A DNA stretch of 61,112 nucleotides from Acetobacter cerevisiae (GCF_001580535.1 NZ_LHZA01000144.1:1-61112); one strand, 5' to 3'. Shown: positions 9,288-16,915, counted from the stretch's first letter. The notes: a model not told the origin generated them from the sequence alone. Program-made: numbers and translations.

Positions 9288-9475
9288 GACGAAGGCAGGT
9301 CTCCTGGCTCACGGGGGTTGTCTGATGCGCCTTCCCAGCCGTTATGGGGCCAGTGGCGTGATGCATCAGCGCACCGTTTACAGTTGCGGGGGCAGCCGCT
9401 GCCTGAACCCCGGGCCTGTGCGCCCAGCCGGATCCTTCAGCGTTCCCTTTTCACTCGCTTGCGCGAGACCTTCGA
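9288..9475 (-). promoter_or_regulatory. Cobalamin (AdoCbl) riboswitch upstream of TonB receptor
   Basis: Read on the minus strand, the region contains GTGAAAAGGGAACGC, then the B12-box-like CCCCCGCAACTGTAAACGG, then GAGCCAGGAGACCTGCCTTCG. These are the conserved landmarks of the cobalamin aptamer, in the right order and spacing. The RNA then runs about 50 bases to the receptor start. A CCGG...CCGG hairpin lies between aptamer and start codon, and no U-tract terminator is visible, so control is probably at translation initiation. Boundaries are approximate. Confidence 0.92.
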
Positions 9476-9608
9476 CAGCCGCAGAGGTAGGGGATGGGCT
9501 TTGGGTGGGTCAAGGGTATGGGTGCCTTGATTTCAAAAAAACGTCACGTGCTGGCAGGAGCTGGCCGGTGTAGGAAGGAGGCGTGAAATCCTTCTGCTTG
9601 TGAGCAAG

Positions 9609-9800
9609 ATGATGCCTCAGTCTTCCCGTCCCGGACCAGAAATTTCCTCTTCCTCTGTGCAGCGGGAGGCCGCGACGGAACGCTGGCTGGCCACGTTGCG
9701 CCAGAAAATAAAGGCAGATGGCACGCAGCCGCGTGTGCATTTTAGCCGCACGCCGGACCGGCCGCTGGACCATGAGGGCGTGATACGGGATTTTGAATAA
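9609..9800 (+). CDS. Possible small protein, 63 aa
   Basis: A short open frame of Ser/Pro-rich and then charged residues (ATERWLATLRQKIKADG, then RPLDHEGVIRDFE). It has two consecutive ATGs (9609, 9612) and a GTG three codons upstream. No convincing ribosome binding site lies close by; the strong AGGAAGGAGG at 9572 is about 27 bases away. The C-terminal half looks protein-like. No family was recognised, and overlapping minus-strand frames exist. Confidence 0.4.
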   Translation: MMPQSSRPGPEISSSSVQREAATERWLATLRQKIKADGTQPRVHFSRTPDRPLDHEGVIRDFE

Positions 9801-9917
9801 CCGTTCACATTCTGTGAGCGGAGGCAACGGCCTTTTGTCCTGAGCGTTTCAGGCAGGTGATGGCATCCGGCGTTCCGGATGCAGCGTGCTTTCTGACGTG
9901 ATGAGGACCCTGCCGTG

Positions 9918-10361
9918 ATGACCCTGCCCCGCAAACCGGTTTTGAGTATGGCGCTGGCTGCTGGCCTGCTGGCGGCTGGTGCGTTCATCGCCCCGGCACA
10001 GGCCCAGCGTAGCATGCTGTTTTCTGGCACCCTGGCGCCGGAGCATGGCGCGCCTGCGCAGGTGCATGGGAATGTGGTGGCGCTCTATTACGCCGGGGCG
10101 CATGTGCTGCGCTATACCGTGACATGGGACGGGCTGAGTGGGCCGGTAACAATTGCGCATCTGCATGGCCCTGCCCTGCCCGGCAAGGATGGGCCGCCGG
10201 AAGTGACGGTGCATGGCCCGTATAAAAGCCCGCTGAGTGGCAGTGTGATGCTGAGCACGGAGACGGAGCGGGATTTGCTGGACGGCCGTATTTACCTGAA
10301 CCTGCACACCCAGAAATATCCGAATGGTGAGGCGCGGGCGTGGTTGGGGAAGAGTGAATAG
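9918..10361 (+). CDS. Secreted CHRD-domain protein
   Basis: A 147-residue exported protein. The signal peptide has core LSMALAAGLLAAGAFIA and cleavage near AQA. A single CHRD (chordin) domain covers about residues 33-143, recognised from AHLHGPALPGKDGPPEV and YLNLHTQKYPNGEARAWL. CHRD proteins in bacteria are periplasmic or secreted and their function is largely unknown. A GTG codon directly precedes the ATG and could also be used. There is no obvious operon partner. Confidence 0.85.
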   Translation: MTLPRKPVLSMALAAGLLAAGAFIAPAQAQRSMLFSGTLAPEHGAPAQVHGNVVALYYAGAHVLRYTVTWDGLSGPVTIAHLHGPALPGKDGPPEVTVHGPYKSPLSGSVMLSTETERDLLDGRIYLNLHTQKYPNGEARAWLGKSE

Positions 10362-10385
10362 TCCTCGAGAAACACGCAAGGTTTA

Positions 10386-10736
10386 CTACATCTGAATACC
10401 GATTTTGGGGGCGAGCCAGACCATGCCCAGATAGAGCAGGATGGTGACGCCGCAGCCGGCGCCTAATGCCAGCCAGAAGGGCACGCCATGCCGCATGATC
10501 CACGGGATGAGCAGGAACATGGGCAGGGATGGCAGCACGTACCAGAACGTGGCCCCGACATGGGCCTCCATGCGGGCGGGATCTTTGGTTTCCAGCCAGA
10601 GCCAGATCATTCCAAAGACGGAAATAAGGGGGAGAGAGGCCACCAGCGCGCCAAGACCGGGGTAGCGGCGGGCGAGCGTGGAGACCAGAGCAATGGTCAG
10701 CCCGGAGAGAAGGGCTTTGAGCCAGAAAAACATCAT
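10386..10736 (-). CDS. DUF3147-like small integral membrane protein
   Basis: About 115 residues with four hydrophobic segments (starting at WLKALLSGLTIALVS, LGALVASLPLISVFG, WYVLPSLPMFLLIPW and WLALGAGCGVTILLYLG). Layout and the LAxxPLxS-type second helix match the DUF3147 family, whose function is unknown. Two ATGs (10736, 10733) follow GGAAAG; the second has the better spacing. The open frame extends upstream to 10880, but those codons antisense the downstream region of the next gene and look non-coding. Confidence 0.75.
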   Translation of the reverse strand: MMFFWLKALLSGLTIALVSTLARRYPGLGALVASLPLISVFGMIWLWLETKDPARMEAHVGATFWYVLPSLPMFLLIPWIMRHGVPFWLALGAGCGVTILLYLGMVWLAPKIGIQM

Positions 10737-10794
10737 TCTTTCCGGTGCAGAACCCCTCCCTCTGCTGAAAAGCTGACGGAGGGGCTGGCAGATT

Positions 10795-11199
10795 TTAGAG
10801 GTGGGTGTCGCCCTGCCGGGGCTGAGCAGCCTGCCCCTGCGGCGGCATCTGGCCGGGCTGTGCGCCGTTCTGCGGGGCACCTTCGGACGTCAGTTTGCCG
10901 GGCTGGGTAGAATGTTCCACGTCATACGCTGTGGCCTTCTGGGCGTAGGTGCCTTTTGCGCCGGGATGCTCCTGATCATACAGAGCAGCCTTCTGCTTGG
11001 CTTCCTTACGATAGACGTGGCGGCGATACATGCCGGTGACGCAGCCCCCCACGGCACCCAGAACGCCATGATTGGCGACATGGCCGCCCACAGCGCCCAC
11101 AGCCCCGTATTTCAGGCAGCCGCCCGGTTCCGCCTGTGCGGCGGTAACTGTTGTGCCAGCCAGAGCGGCAAGAACGCTCAGAGTGATCAATCGACGCAT
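10795..11199 (-). CDS. Glycine-rich periplasmic protein with glycine-zipper-like segment
   Basis: A 134-residue protein with a signal peptide (MRRLITLSVLAALAGTTVTAAQA). A Gly-rich segment (YGAVGAVGGHVANHGVLGAVGG) resembles glycine-zipper membrane motifs. A basic stretch (MYRRHVYRKEAKQKA) and a Gln/Pro/Gly-rich, probably disordered tail follow. AAAGGAAA sits well placed before the ATG at 11199, which supports this start over the longer open frame. Function unknown; presumably periplasmic or outer-membrane associated. Confidence 0.7.
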   Translation of the reverse strand: MRRLITLSVLAALAGTTVTAAQAEPGGCLKYGAVGAVGGHVANHGVLGAVGGCVTGMYRRHVYRKEAKQKAALYDQEHPGAKGTYAQKATAYDVEHSTQPGKLTSEGAPQNGAQPGQMPPQGQAAQPRQGDTHL

Positions 11200-11398
11200 C
11201 TCTATTTCCTTTCTTCTGCCAGATAATGAGGCAGATTTCCCTGTAAATGTATCGAAAGAGTGCTGCGGAGACAATGTGCGCCCGCTTGCGTCCCCTTTGC
11301 GCAGAAGAACAGGTCTTTCTTTGACGCTGCCCTTTTATTCAGCGGTACGGCACCCCATATTTAAAAGATAACAAAATGAAAAAAATAAGGAGGCCGTT

Positions 11399-11650
11399 AT
11401 GAGACGCCCCTTTGACACCAGTCGCGCAGGCTCTGGTTTCCTGCATGGGTCTCGCTTTTCCCGGGGTATTTTGAACCCCCGCTCCAAACGGGCTGAGCGC
11501 CCGGAGACTGAGGCTGCTGCACAGACGTCAGGCACCACGGCCTCAGGGAACGCTGGCGCGGCTCAGGGACGCACACAGGAGCCGGACGGCGCATCCTCCG
11601 AAAAAACCGAGAAAAGCCCGGATGAAACCACCGATCAATGCTTTGCCTGA
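11399..11650 (+). CDS. Small disordered hypothetical protein, 83 aa
   Basis: An almost ideal ribosome binding site, AAGGAGG, lies 5 bases before the ATG and behind an AT-rich leader, so this small frame is very likely translated. The product is basic at the N-terminus (RRPFDTSRAGSGF, RSKRAER) and then Glu/Thr/Ser/Ala-rich and low in hydrophobics, which suggests intrinsic disorder. No family was recognised. It ends 9 bases before the stop of the convergent msrC-like gene. Confidence 0.7.
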   Translation: MRRPFDTSRAGSGFLHGSRFSRGILNPRSKRAERPETEAAAQTSGTTASGNAGAAQGRTQEPDGASSEKTEKSPDETTDQCFA

Positions 11651-11659
11651 AAGCCGACG

Positions 11660-12211
11660 TCAGGCGGCGGGCAGTGTTGCGAGGAACGTTGTGACCAGCG
11701 TTTCCAGAAGAGTTTGATCTGCGGGAGAAAACCGATCTTTGCGCGGGCTGTCGAGATCCAGCACGCCGAGCAGGTGGCCTTGTGCGACCAGCGGAATGAC
11801 GATTTCAGACGCCGAAGCGGCATCACACGCAATATGGCCGGGGAACGCATGCACATCCGCCACGCGCTGGGTGGTGCGGGTCTGGGCGGCGGTGCCACAA
11901 ACCCCCTTCCCCATCGCAATGCGCGTGCAGGCCACACGGCCCTGAAAGGGGCCGAGGACCAGTTCACCCTGTGACGCGGACGCCTCTGGCTTTCCGGACG
12001 GCACAGCGGAGGCCAGCGTAAACAGCGTGGCCTGTGCTGTTGCGTGCGGACGGTAGAGGTAGAACCCGGCCCAGTTGAGATCTGGCAGCGCCTCAAAAAT
12101 AAGGGCGGCCAGATTAGCCATATTGGCCAGAGGATCCTGCTCCGCCGCCAGCAGACCGGTAGCGGCGGAGAGCAGATCTTCCGGGGTGAGGCGATGGGCC
12201 GGGGCGCTCAT
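11660..12211 (-). CDS. msrC: Free methionine-(R)-sulfoxide reductase (GAF-domain fRMsr)
   Basis: A 183-residue single GAF-domain protein. The three Cys positions typical of fRMsr are present: GRVACTRIAMG, KGVCGTAA and HIACDAASASEIVIP. DLNWAGFYLY in the first third and VLDLDSP near the end are also family signatures. The enzyme reduces free L-methionine-R-sulfoxide in the cytoplasm, using thioredoxin-type reductants. It pairs functionally with the protein-repair MsrB encoded at 29297-29680. The next gene upstream on the same strand begins 9 bases away and is probably co-transcribed. Confidence 0.92.
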   Translation of the reverse strand: MSAPAHRLTPEDLLSAATGLLAAEQDPLANMANLAALIFEALPDLNWAGFYLYRPHATAQATLFTLASAVPSGKPEASASQGELVLGPFQGRVACTRIAMGKGVCGTAAQTRTTQRVADVHAFPGHIACDAASASEIVIPLVAQGHLLGVLDLDSPRKDRFSPADQTLLETLVTTFLATLPAA

Positions 12212-12220
12212 GGTGTGCGC

Positions 12221-12673
12221 TTACTGAGCCAGCAGCGCCGGGCCGCGCAGAGCGGAGCGGCTGCAGACGGCTTCCTGCTGGTCCCGGTTGAGGGTTGTGA
12301 TGTCAAACATCACGGTCGGGCTGAGCATCAGACGCCCCTGCCCGCCCCATGCGTAAGCCGGGTTGGTACGAATGCCCTCGCGGCTGGCGAGCTGGCGGCC
12401 GAGGGTGCGAACGGTGGTGTCCGTCACCAGTTTATGGGCGTCACAATAATACATCAGACCGCCAACGTTTTCCGCCGACGCATGTTCCACCGTGGGGATG
12501 CCATCATAATCCAGCACGCCGGGCGCTGCGGTGGCTGCTGTCATCGGGGCAGGACCGGCTGGCACCGTCAGCACGCCGGACGTGGGGGCCTGCGCCGCGT
12601 GCGCCTGCGGCAGAGCCGCGGACAGAGCGAGACAGCCGGTCAGGGCCAGAAAGACAGGGCGAAGTTTCAGCAT
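12221..12673 (-). CDS. Hypothetical secreted protein
   Basis: A 150-residue protein with a clear signal peptide (LRPVFLALTGCLALSAALP, cleavage at AHA-AQ). The mature part carries two Cys residues (MYYCDAHKLVTD and EAVCSRSA) that could form a periplasmic disulfide. AGAGGA lies 8 bases before the ATG at 12673, so this start is preferred over 12700. No family was recognised. It lies directly upstream of msrC in the same direction, which weakly suggests a role in envelope oxidative-stress physiology. Confidence 0.7.
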   Translation of the reverse strand: MLKLRPVFLALTGCLALSAALPQAHAAQAPTSGVLTVPAGPAPMTAATAAPGVLDYDGIPTVEHASAENVGGLMYYCDAHKLVTDTTVRTLGRQLASREGIRTNPAYAWGGQGRLMLSPTVMFDITTLNRDQQEAVCSRSALRGPALLAQ

Positions 12674-12918
12674 AGGCTTGGTCCTCTTGGTATCTGCCAA
12701 ACGGCAGTGAGGGGGACAGAATAAGGACAGACATCAGCACGCGGCAAGGGCGGGCTGCTCTGCGTTGGGTGGGGGGATGCCAGGAGGCTGGATGCGGGGA
12801 GGTGCATTACCAGACGGCTGAGATGGTGTTGCGTGTTGCCTGAAGGGGCTCGAAAGACTTAAGACGGGGTGCAGTTCTTTTGATGCACCCTTTTCTTTTG
12901 AGCAGGTCGTCTTTTTCC

Positions 12919-14346
12919 ATGTCTTATGAGCCGCCTTTACTGGCACAAAACAGAAGACGTCTTGGCTCTTTTCTGTATCGTTCCTTCGCCATTGTTTTGT
13001 TTGGCCTGATTCTGTTTCCGGAATTTTATCATCTTGGCTCTCAGAGCATCGAACCATGGGATGAAGCCCGTCATATTGGCTCAGCCTATGAAATGCTTTT
13101 CCGGCATGACTATGTGGTCAATTACTGGCAGGGCAAAAAAGATTACTGGAACCTGAAGCCGGTTTTGAGTTTTTTGCCGATTATTCTGTCCGTCAAGCTA
13201 TTTGGTAAGGGACTGATGGCGGCACGCCTCCCCTCCCTGCTGGGATTTGTGGCGATTGTTCTGGGGCTTTACCAGTTTGCGGCACGCAAATTCTCACGCG
13301 TGGAAGGGCTTTACGCCATCACGCTTTTTTCCATCTGGTCACAGGCTCTTAGTGTACACAGTTTTCGGGTAGCTGATGCGGATGCGCTTTATTCCACTTT
13401 TTACCTGTTCTGTATCCTGCTGTGCCTGAAGCGCACCAGCCTGTCCTTCTGCCTTGCGTGCGTAATGGGTGCCTTGTGTTTCCTGACTAAAAGCTGGCAT
13501 GCCCTGACATTGCTGCCGCCGCTGGCGCTGACGTGTGTGCTGACGGAGCGCTCTATTCGCCTGCCCTTCAAAGGCATGCTGTGTGGTCTGGCCCCCATCC
13601 TGCTGTGGGTTGGGGTGCGGATCTATGAGGATGGTCCAAAGTTTCCGCAACGTATGGTGACATACGACCTGCTCAAACGAACAGGCATACAGATTGAAGG
13701 GCACCATAACCCTCCCTCTTTTTACATAACGGGCTTTGTGCACGATTATCCTGCTCTGCTCTGGCAGCTTGGATTTCTGACGCTGGCCTTTGGAGCGGCT
13801 TGCTGGTGGCCGCGGTTGCGAGCGGCCCGGTTTCGCTTTGGCATACCACGCGCGCTCAAAGCCGAAATGCTGATTCTGGCCGTGGCAGTACTCTCTGTTT
13901 TTGGGATGTTTACCGCAGCAAAGACGCGCCTGTTCTGGTACACATTTCCAGCTTACCCGATACTCTGCGTGCTGATGACCTACGCCTTTGCGCTGCTGCG
14001 GCCTGCGTTGAAAACCGTGGCGGGTGGCCTGGCGGCGGTGTTTTTTGTGATGTCCTTTTCCGCATCCTGGCAGCGGACGAAGGCTCTTGAACTTCCGGCT
14101 TTCTATTATCAGCTTCAGGCCGCGGCCTGGATGCCGATGACCAATGTGCAAAAGGAGGGCGTGATTGAGCAGGACGACTATGCTGCGCTGCTCACCTACC
14201 TGCCTGTCCCGCCGACTGCCATCCATATTGGACCAGACGAGGGCAAACCGCATACGCTGGTTATCCGCGATAAAGACGCGGGGGCGTGTGACGGATGTGC
14301 GTTGGTCTCCAAGGGGGACCGGTTTGATTTATTTTACCGGGACTAA
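12919..14346 (+). CDS. GT-C fold glycosyltransferase, GT39/ArnT-like membrane protein
   Basis: A polytopic inner-membrane protein of about 475 residues. After the first helix, the external loop carries SIEPWDEARHIGSAYEML, the acidic motif expected at the catalytic site of ArnT/PMT-type enzymes that use polyprenyl-phosphate sugars. About ten hydrophobic helices follow, then a soluble C-terminal domain of about 90 residues. The acceptor is unknown; lipid A, lipids and surface glycans are possible. The ATG at 12919 has only a weak GAGCAGG; ATG 12883 in the same frame is an alternative. Related GT-C-like proteins lie at 24936-26600 and 46020-47489. Confidence 0.8.
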   Translation: MSYEPPLLAQNRRRLGSFLYRSFAIVLFGLILFPEFYHLGSQSIEPWDEARHIGSAYEMLFRHDYVVNYWQGKKDYWNLKPVLSFLPIILSVKLFGKGLMAARLPSLLGFVAIVLGLYQFAARKFSRVEGLYAITLFSIWSQALSVHSFRVADADALYSTFYLFCILLCLKRTSLSFCLACVMGALCFLTKSWHALTLLPPLALTCVLTERSIRLPFKGMLCGLAPILLWVGVRIYEDGPKFPQRMVTYDLLKRTGIQIEGHHNPPSFYITGFVHDYPALLWQLGFLTLAFGAACWWPRLRAARFRFGIPRALKAEMLILAVAVLSVFGMFTAAKTRLFWYTFPAYPILCVLMTYAFALLRPALKTVAGGLAAVFFVMSFSASWQRTKALELPAFYYQLQAAAWMPMTNVQKEGVIEQDDYAALLTYLPVPPTAIHIGPDEGKPHTLVIRDKDAGACDGCALVSKGDRFDLFYRD

Positions 14347-14503
14347 GAGCAGAAGGACGAAAGAACTCGCTGATTCGAAGTGATCTGCCGAGGCTTTGCA
14401 GGGCACGTTCCGGCCTGTTTGTGGCGGTTAGGCAGGAAATTTACCCCTCCCCCGCAATACAGGCTTGGCAACCCCCCTGCCTTTGCGCTAGGGAGAAGCC
14501 CAA

Positions 14504-14580
14504 GGACCCGTAGATCAGTTGGATAGATCGTCAGATTCCGAATCTGAAGGCCGGAGGTTCGAATCCTCTCGGGTCCACCA
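14504..14580 (+). tRNA. tRNA-Arg (anticodon CCG)
   Basis: A complete 77-base cloverleaf. The acceptor GGACCCG pairs with CGGGTCC and is followed by discriminator A and an encoded CCA. The anticodon stem is TCAGA/TCTGA with loop TTCCGAA, giving anticodon CCG, which reads codon CGG. The T arm contains GGTTCGAATCC. No copy of the tRNA 3' end that would mark an att site was noticed in the window. Confidence 0.97.
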
Positions 14581-14842
14581 CTTCCGTAAAATTACCAATT
14601 AAAACAAGACGTTGAGATGCGATTTTTGTGCATCTGACGGGTTGTTTTGCGCCTGCTTTGGCGGCGAAGAGGCTACGGTCGTCTGGTTCTTTCTGCGCTG
14701 TTGTCTTCCTGGTATCCGCTTCCCGCGCTGGCCGCAGCTGGGCATTGCGCATTTGTGGATGCTGTTTTTGCGAAAAGGTATTGCGAATGGTTCTCATTCG
14801 TGCTTTTTAGGGGATCTCTCATCAGAGATAGGGGCTTTCTGA

Positions 14843-15085
14843 ATGGTCATCTGCTCTTGCAACAGCCTGACTCACAAAGACGTCGAATCAGCCGTGGCGC
14901 ATGGCGCTACCCGCCCCAGTGAAATTTACGCCTCCAAGCGCTGCAAGGCGCAGTGCGGGAACTGCGTGCCCGGTGTGGTGTGCATGCTGAAGGAAGTGCG
15001 GATGCGTCAGCGTCAGGCAGCCGAAACTGTTGCCCATGCGGCCTGCCTACCAGTTGTAGTCCAGTCCGAAGCGCTGAGCGCCTGA
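14843..15085 (+). CDS. bfd: Bacterioferritin-associated ferredoxin-like [2Fe-2S] protein
   Basis: An 80-residue BFD-type protein. The four Cys ligands appear as CSC near residue 6 and CKAQCGNC near residues 34-41. Bfd proteins hand electrons to bacterioferritin so that stored iron can be mobilised. The next gene on the same strand, about 370 bases downstream, encodes the ferritin-like Dps, so iron storage or release is the shared theme. No bacterioferritin gene is in the window. A minus-strand frame overlaps the last 72 bases. Confidence 0.9.
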   Translation: MVICSCNSLTHKDVESAVAHGATRPSEIYASKRCKAQCGNCVPGVVCMLKEVRMRQRQAAETVAHAACLPVVVQSEALSA

Positions 15086-15237
15086 TCGGATTGCTTCGGG
15101 CTTATCGTGCCTGTCAGCTTTGGCTTTCCGGCCTTGTAGGCACATTGCAGCGGCATGACATCGCCGCGCTCAAAAACGCTCTGATAACTGCCTGACAGCG
15201 TGAACGGATGCTTTGGCCGCTCCGCTGTGTTGGGCAT
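15013..15237 (-). CDS. Doubtful small protein antisense to the bfd 3' end
   Basis: A 74-codon minus-strand frame with AGAGG 8 bases before its ATG. Residues such as SGSYQSVFERGDVMPLQC followed by KAGKPKLTG look protein-like. The frame overlaps bfd by 72 bases tail-to-tail and no family was recognised. It may be a real small gene, a remnant, or chance. Confidence 0.3.
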   Translation of the reverse strand: MPNTAERPKHPFTLSGSYQSVFERGDVMPLQCAYKAGKPKLTGTISPKQSDQALSASDWTTTGRQAAWATVSAA

Positions 15238-15285
15238 TCGTCGCGCCTCTTCCCTCCTCCCTACCAAATCACATGCATGGCCTCA

Positions 15286-15320
15286 GGCTGTGGGCTGTGG
15301 GCTGTGGGCTGTGGGCTGTG
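15286..15320. repeat. Tandem heptanucleotide repeat, 5 x GGCTGTG
   Basis: Five perfect head-to-tail copies of the 7-mer lie in the bfd-dps intergenic region, about 140 bases before the dps start. Perfect copies suggest recent slippage and possible length variation between strains. Confidence 0.95.
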
Positions 15321-15458
15321 GCGCAAGGATGTTAAGGGTGTCTGCGTAAAGAGCATGGCTGGCTCCATATGGCTTGCAACGGAACTTTTGCCTTCCCACG
15401 TCATTTGTAACAACAGAACGCTGCATCTGTAGCGCCTGAGCAAACAAGGACGAGATTC

Positions 15459-15998
15459 ATGCCGAAAACAGCTCCGACTGCGAAAGAAGCTCATATCCGC
15501 GAATATCTTGGCACACCGACCGACCTGAAGGCCGATGCTGTTAAGGAAGTTGCGGCAGGTCTGGCCGATACGCTGGCCGACGTGTTTGCGCTGTACGTCA
15601 AGACGAAGAATTTCCACTGGCATATGAGCGGTCGCCACTTCCGCGACTACCATCTGCTGCTGGACGAACAGAGCGCGCAGATTTTTGCCATGACCGACCC
15701 GATGGCCGAACGTGCCCGCAAGATTGGTGGCACGACGCTGCATTCCATTGGTGAGATTTCCCGCCGCACGCAGGTGCTGGACAATGATGCGCTGTATGTG
15801 ACGCCGGAAGACATGCTGGCCGAACTGCGCGACGACAATCTGGCGCTGACGACCCGGATGCGCAAAGTGCATGCCGTGTGTGATGACGCCAACGATGTGG
15901 CGACTGCCAGCCTGCTGGAAAACTGGATTGATGAGACGGAGCGCCGCACGTGGTTCCTGTTTGAAGCCACCCGCCCGGCGTTTGGTAAAAACGACTAA
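15459..15998 (+). CDS. dps: Dps-family DNA-binding ferritin-like protein
   Basis: A 179-residue ferritin-like protein that oxidises and stores iron and protects DNA from oxidative damage as a dodecamer. The ferroxidase residues typical of Dps are seen in KNFHWHMSGRHF and in LLLDEQSAQIFAMTDPMAERARKIGG. A Lys-containing N-terminal tail (MPKTAPTAKEA) could contact DNA. AAGGACGAG lies just before the ATG. The upstream 370-base gap holds the 7-mer repeat and presumably the promoter; I could not identify an OxyR or Fur site with confidence. A hairpin follows the stop. Confidence 0.95.
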   Translation: MPKTAPTAKEAHIREYLGTPTDLKADAVKEVAAGLADTLADVFALYVKTKNFHWHMSGRHFRDYHLLLDEQSAQIFAMTDPMAERARKIGGTTLHSIGEISRRTQVLDNDALYVTPEDMLAELRDDNLALTTRMRKVHAVCDDANDVATASLLENWIDETERRTWFLFEATRPAFGKND

Positions 15999-16006
15999 AT
16001 GATGCT

Positions 16007-16040
16007 CCGGCGTCTTTTTCGCCCTTGAGAAAGACGTCGG
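16007..16040 (+). terminator. Hairpin after dps, possible terminator
   Basis: CCGGCGTCTTT pairs with AAAGACGTCGG over 11 positions with one G-U pair. There is no clean T run after it, so termination efficiency is uncertain. Confidence 0.5.
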
Positions 16041-16312
16041 ATTCGCCTAAAAATTTTCAAAAATTGCATTTCAAAAAAGATTTTTATGAGAAAAATTTCT
16101 CATAAATAAGATTTTATCTCCATAAACCTGCATTCTTCTTATATAGAAAACAGAACCCCTTAAAATAATCTTTTTCTGGACATCACTTTTTTGAAAATTT
16201 CATTCAGAAAAAGTATTTATTCTTTTATTTTATCTGTATTTCATTGAATATAGTTTATGGGCAGATATACTTTCAAAAAAGACTCCAATCGCCCCTAGCG
16301 AAAAGGTCGCTT
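16041..16312. other. AT-rich gene-free patch with repeated motifs
   Basis: No plausible gene is visible. Base composition is far more AT-rich than the flanks. It holds TTTCAAAAAAG at 16069-16079 and 16271-16281 in direct orientation and at 16186-16196 inverted. It also holds a 13-base inverted repeat AAATTTTCAAAAA (16051-16063 and 16188-16200) and the perfect palindrome listed separately. It sits at the 3' side of a serine recombinase gene and may be part of a mobile or recombining segment. Confidence 0.6.
16083..16106. repeat. Perfect 11+2+11 palindrome
   Basis: TTTATGAGAAA and its exact complement TTTCTCATAAA flank a central AA. The architecture, two half-sites around a 2-base core, is that of crossover sites used by Hin-type serine invertases, and such an enzyme is encoded next door. 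No second copy was found in the window, so a role as a recombination site is inference. Confidence 0.5.
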
Positions 16313-16915
16313 TCAATAGCTGGAAAGTACCTTTTCCTTTTTTTCTGCCTGCACGCAGGCGGCTGCGATTGTAAGCCGCGAAACCGTAGCAACACTAATT
16401 CCAAAATCTTTTGCCACGGATTTCAACGATTCTCCGTTTGATCGCCGCCGGATCACATCCTGCTTTTCCTGCTCGCTTATTTTGGAAGGGCGGCCCATAC
16501 GCTTGCCTTGCTCAATGGCTCTGGCACGACCTTCCGCTGTACGCGTTCGGATCAGGTCGCGCTCAACATCTGCAAGACCAGCTAAAACGGCCAGCATCAG
16601 ACGCCCCGTGCTGGTATTCGTATCGGCCCATGGCTCTGCCAAAGAATAAAAATGGCCCCCTTTTTTAGTAATGTCATGAACAATTGCGAAAAGGTCAAAA
16701 GTACTTCTTGCAAGCCGGTCAATTCTTGCAACGATCACAGTATCCTCTTTTTTGAGACTCCTGACCATTTTGCGAAGCTGATCACGCTGCGCATTCGCGC
16801 CACTGACTTTTTCACAGAAAATCTTTTCGCATCCGTAATTTTTTAGGGTTTTTAATTGCGTATCAAGGGTTTGTCCGATCGTACTCACCCGTGCGTATCC
16901 AATTTTTCTACGAAT
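16313..16915 (-). CDS. Serine recombinase (resolvase/invertase), with atypical AUU start or broken start
   Basis: A resolvase-type serine recombinase of about 200 residues. It shows KIGYARVST with the catalytic Ser, DRLARSTFDL, the family segment TGRLMLAVLAGLADVERDLI and a C-terminal helix-turn-helix (GRPSKISEQEK ... SLKSVAKDFGISVATVSRL). The only ordinary start, GTG at 16888, would leave just one residue before the catalytic Ser and delete the conserved Tyr-Ala-Arg strand. An in-frame ATT at 16915, preceded by AGGAAG at 6 bases, gives the full N-terminus, so either AUU is used or an ATG was mutated. The gene lies in an AT-rich patch, and its GC is lower than its neighbours, suggesting transfer. 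Confidence 0.8.
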   Translation of the reverse strand: MRRKIGYARVSTIGQTLDTQLKTLKNYGCEKIFCEKVSGANAQRDQLRKMVRSLKKEDTVIVARIDRLARSTFDLFAIVHDITKKGGHFYSLAEPWADTNTSTGRLMLAVLAGLADVERDLIRTRTAEGRARAIEQGKRMGRPSKISEQEKQDVIRRRSNGESLKSVAKDFGISVATVSRLTIAAACVQAEKKEKVLSSY

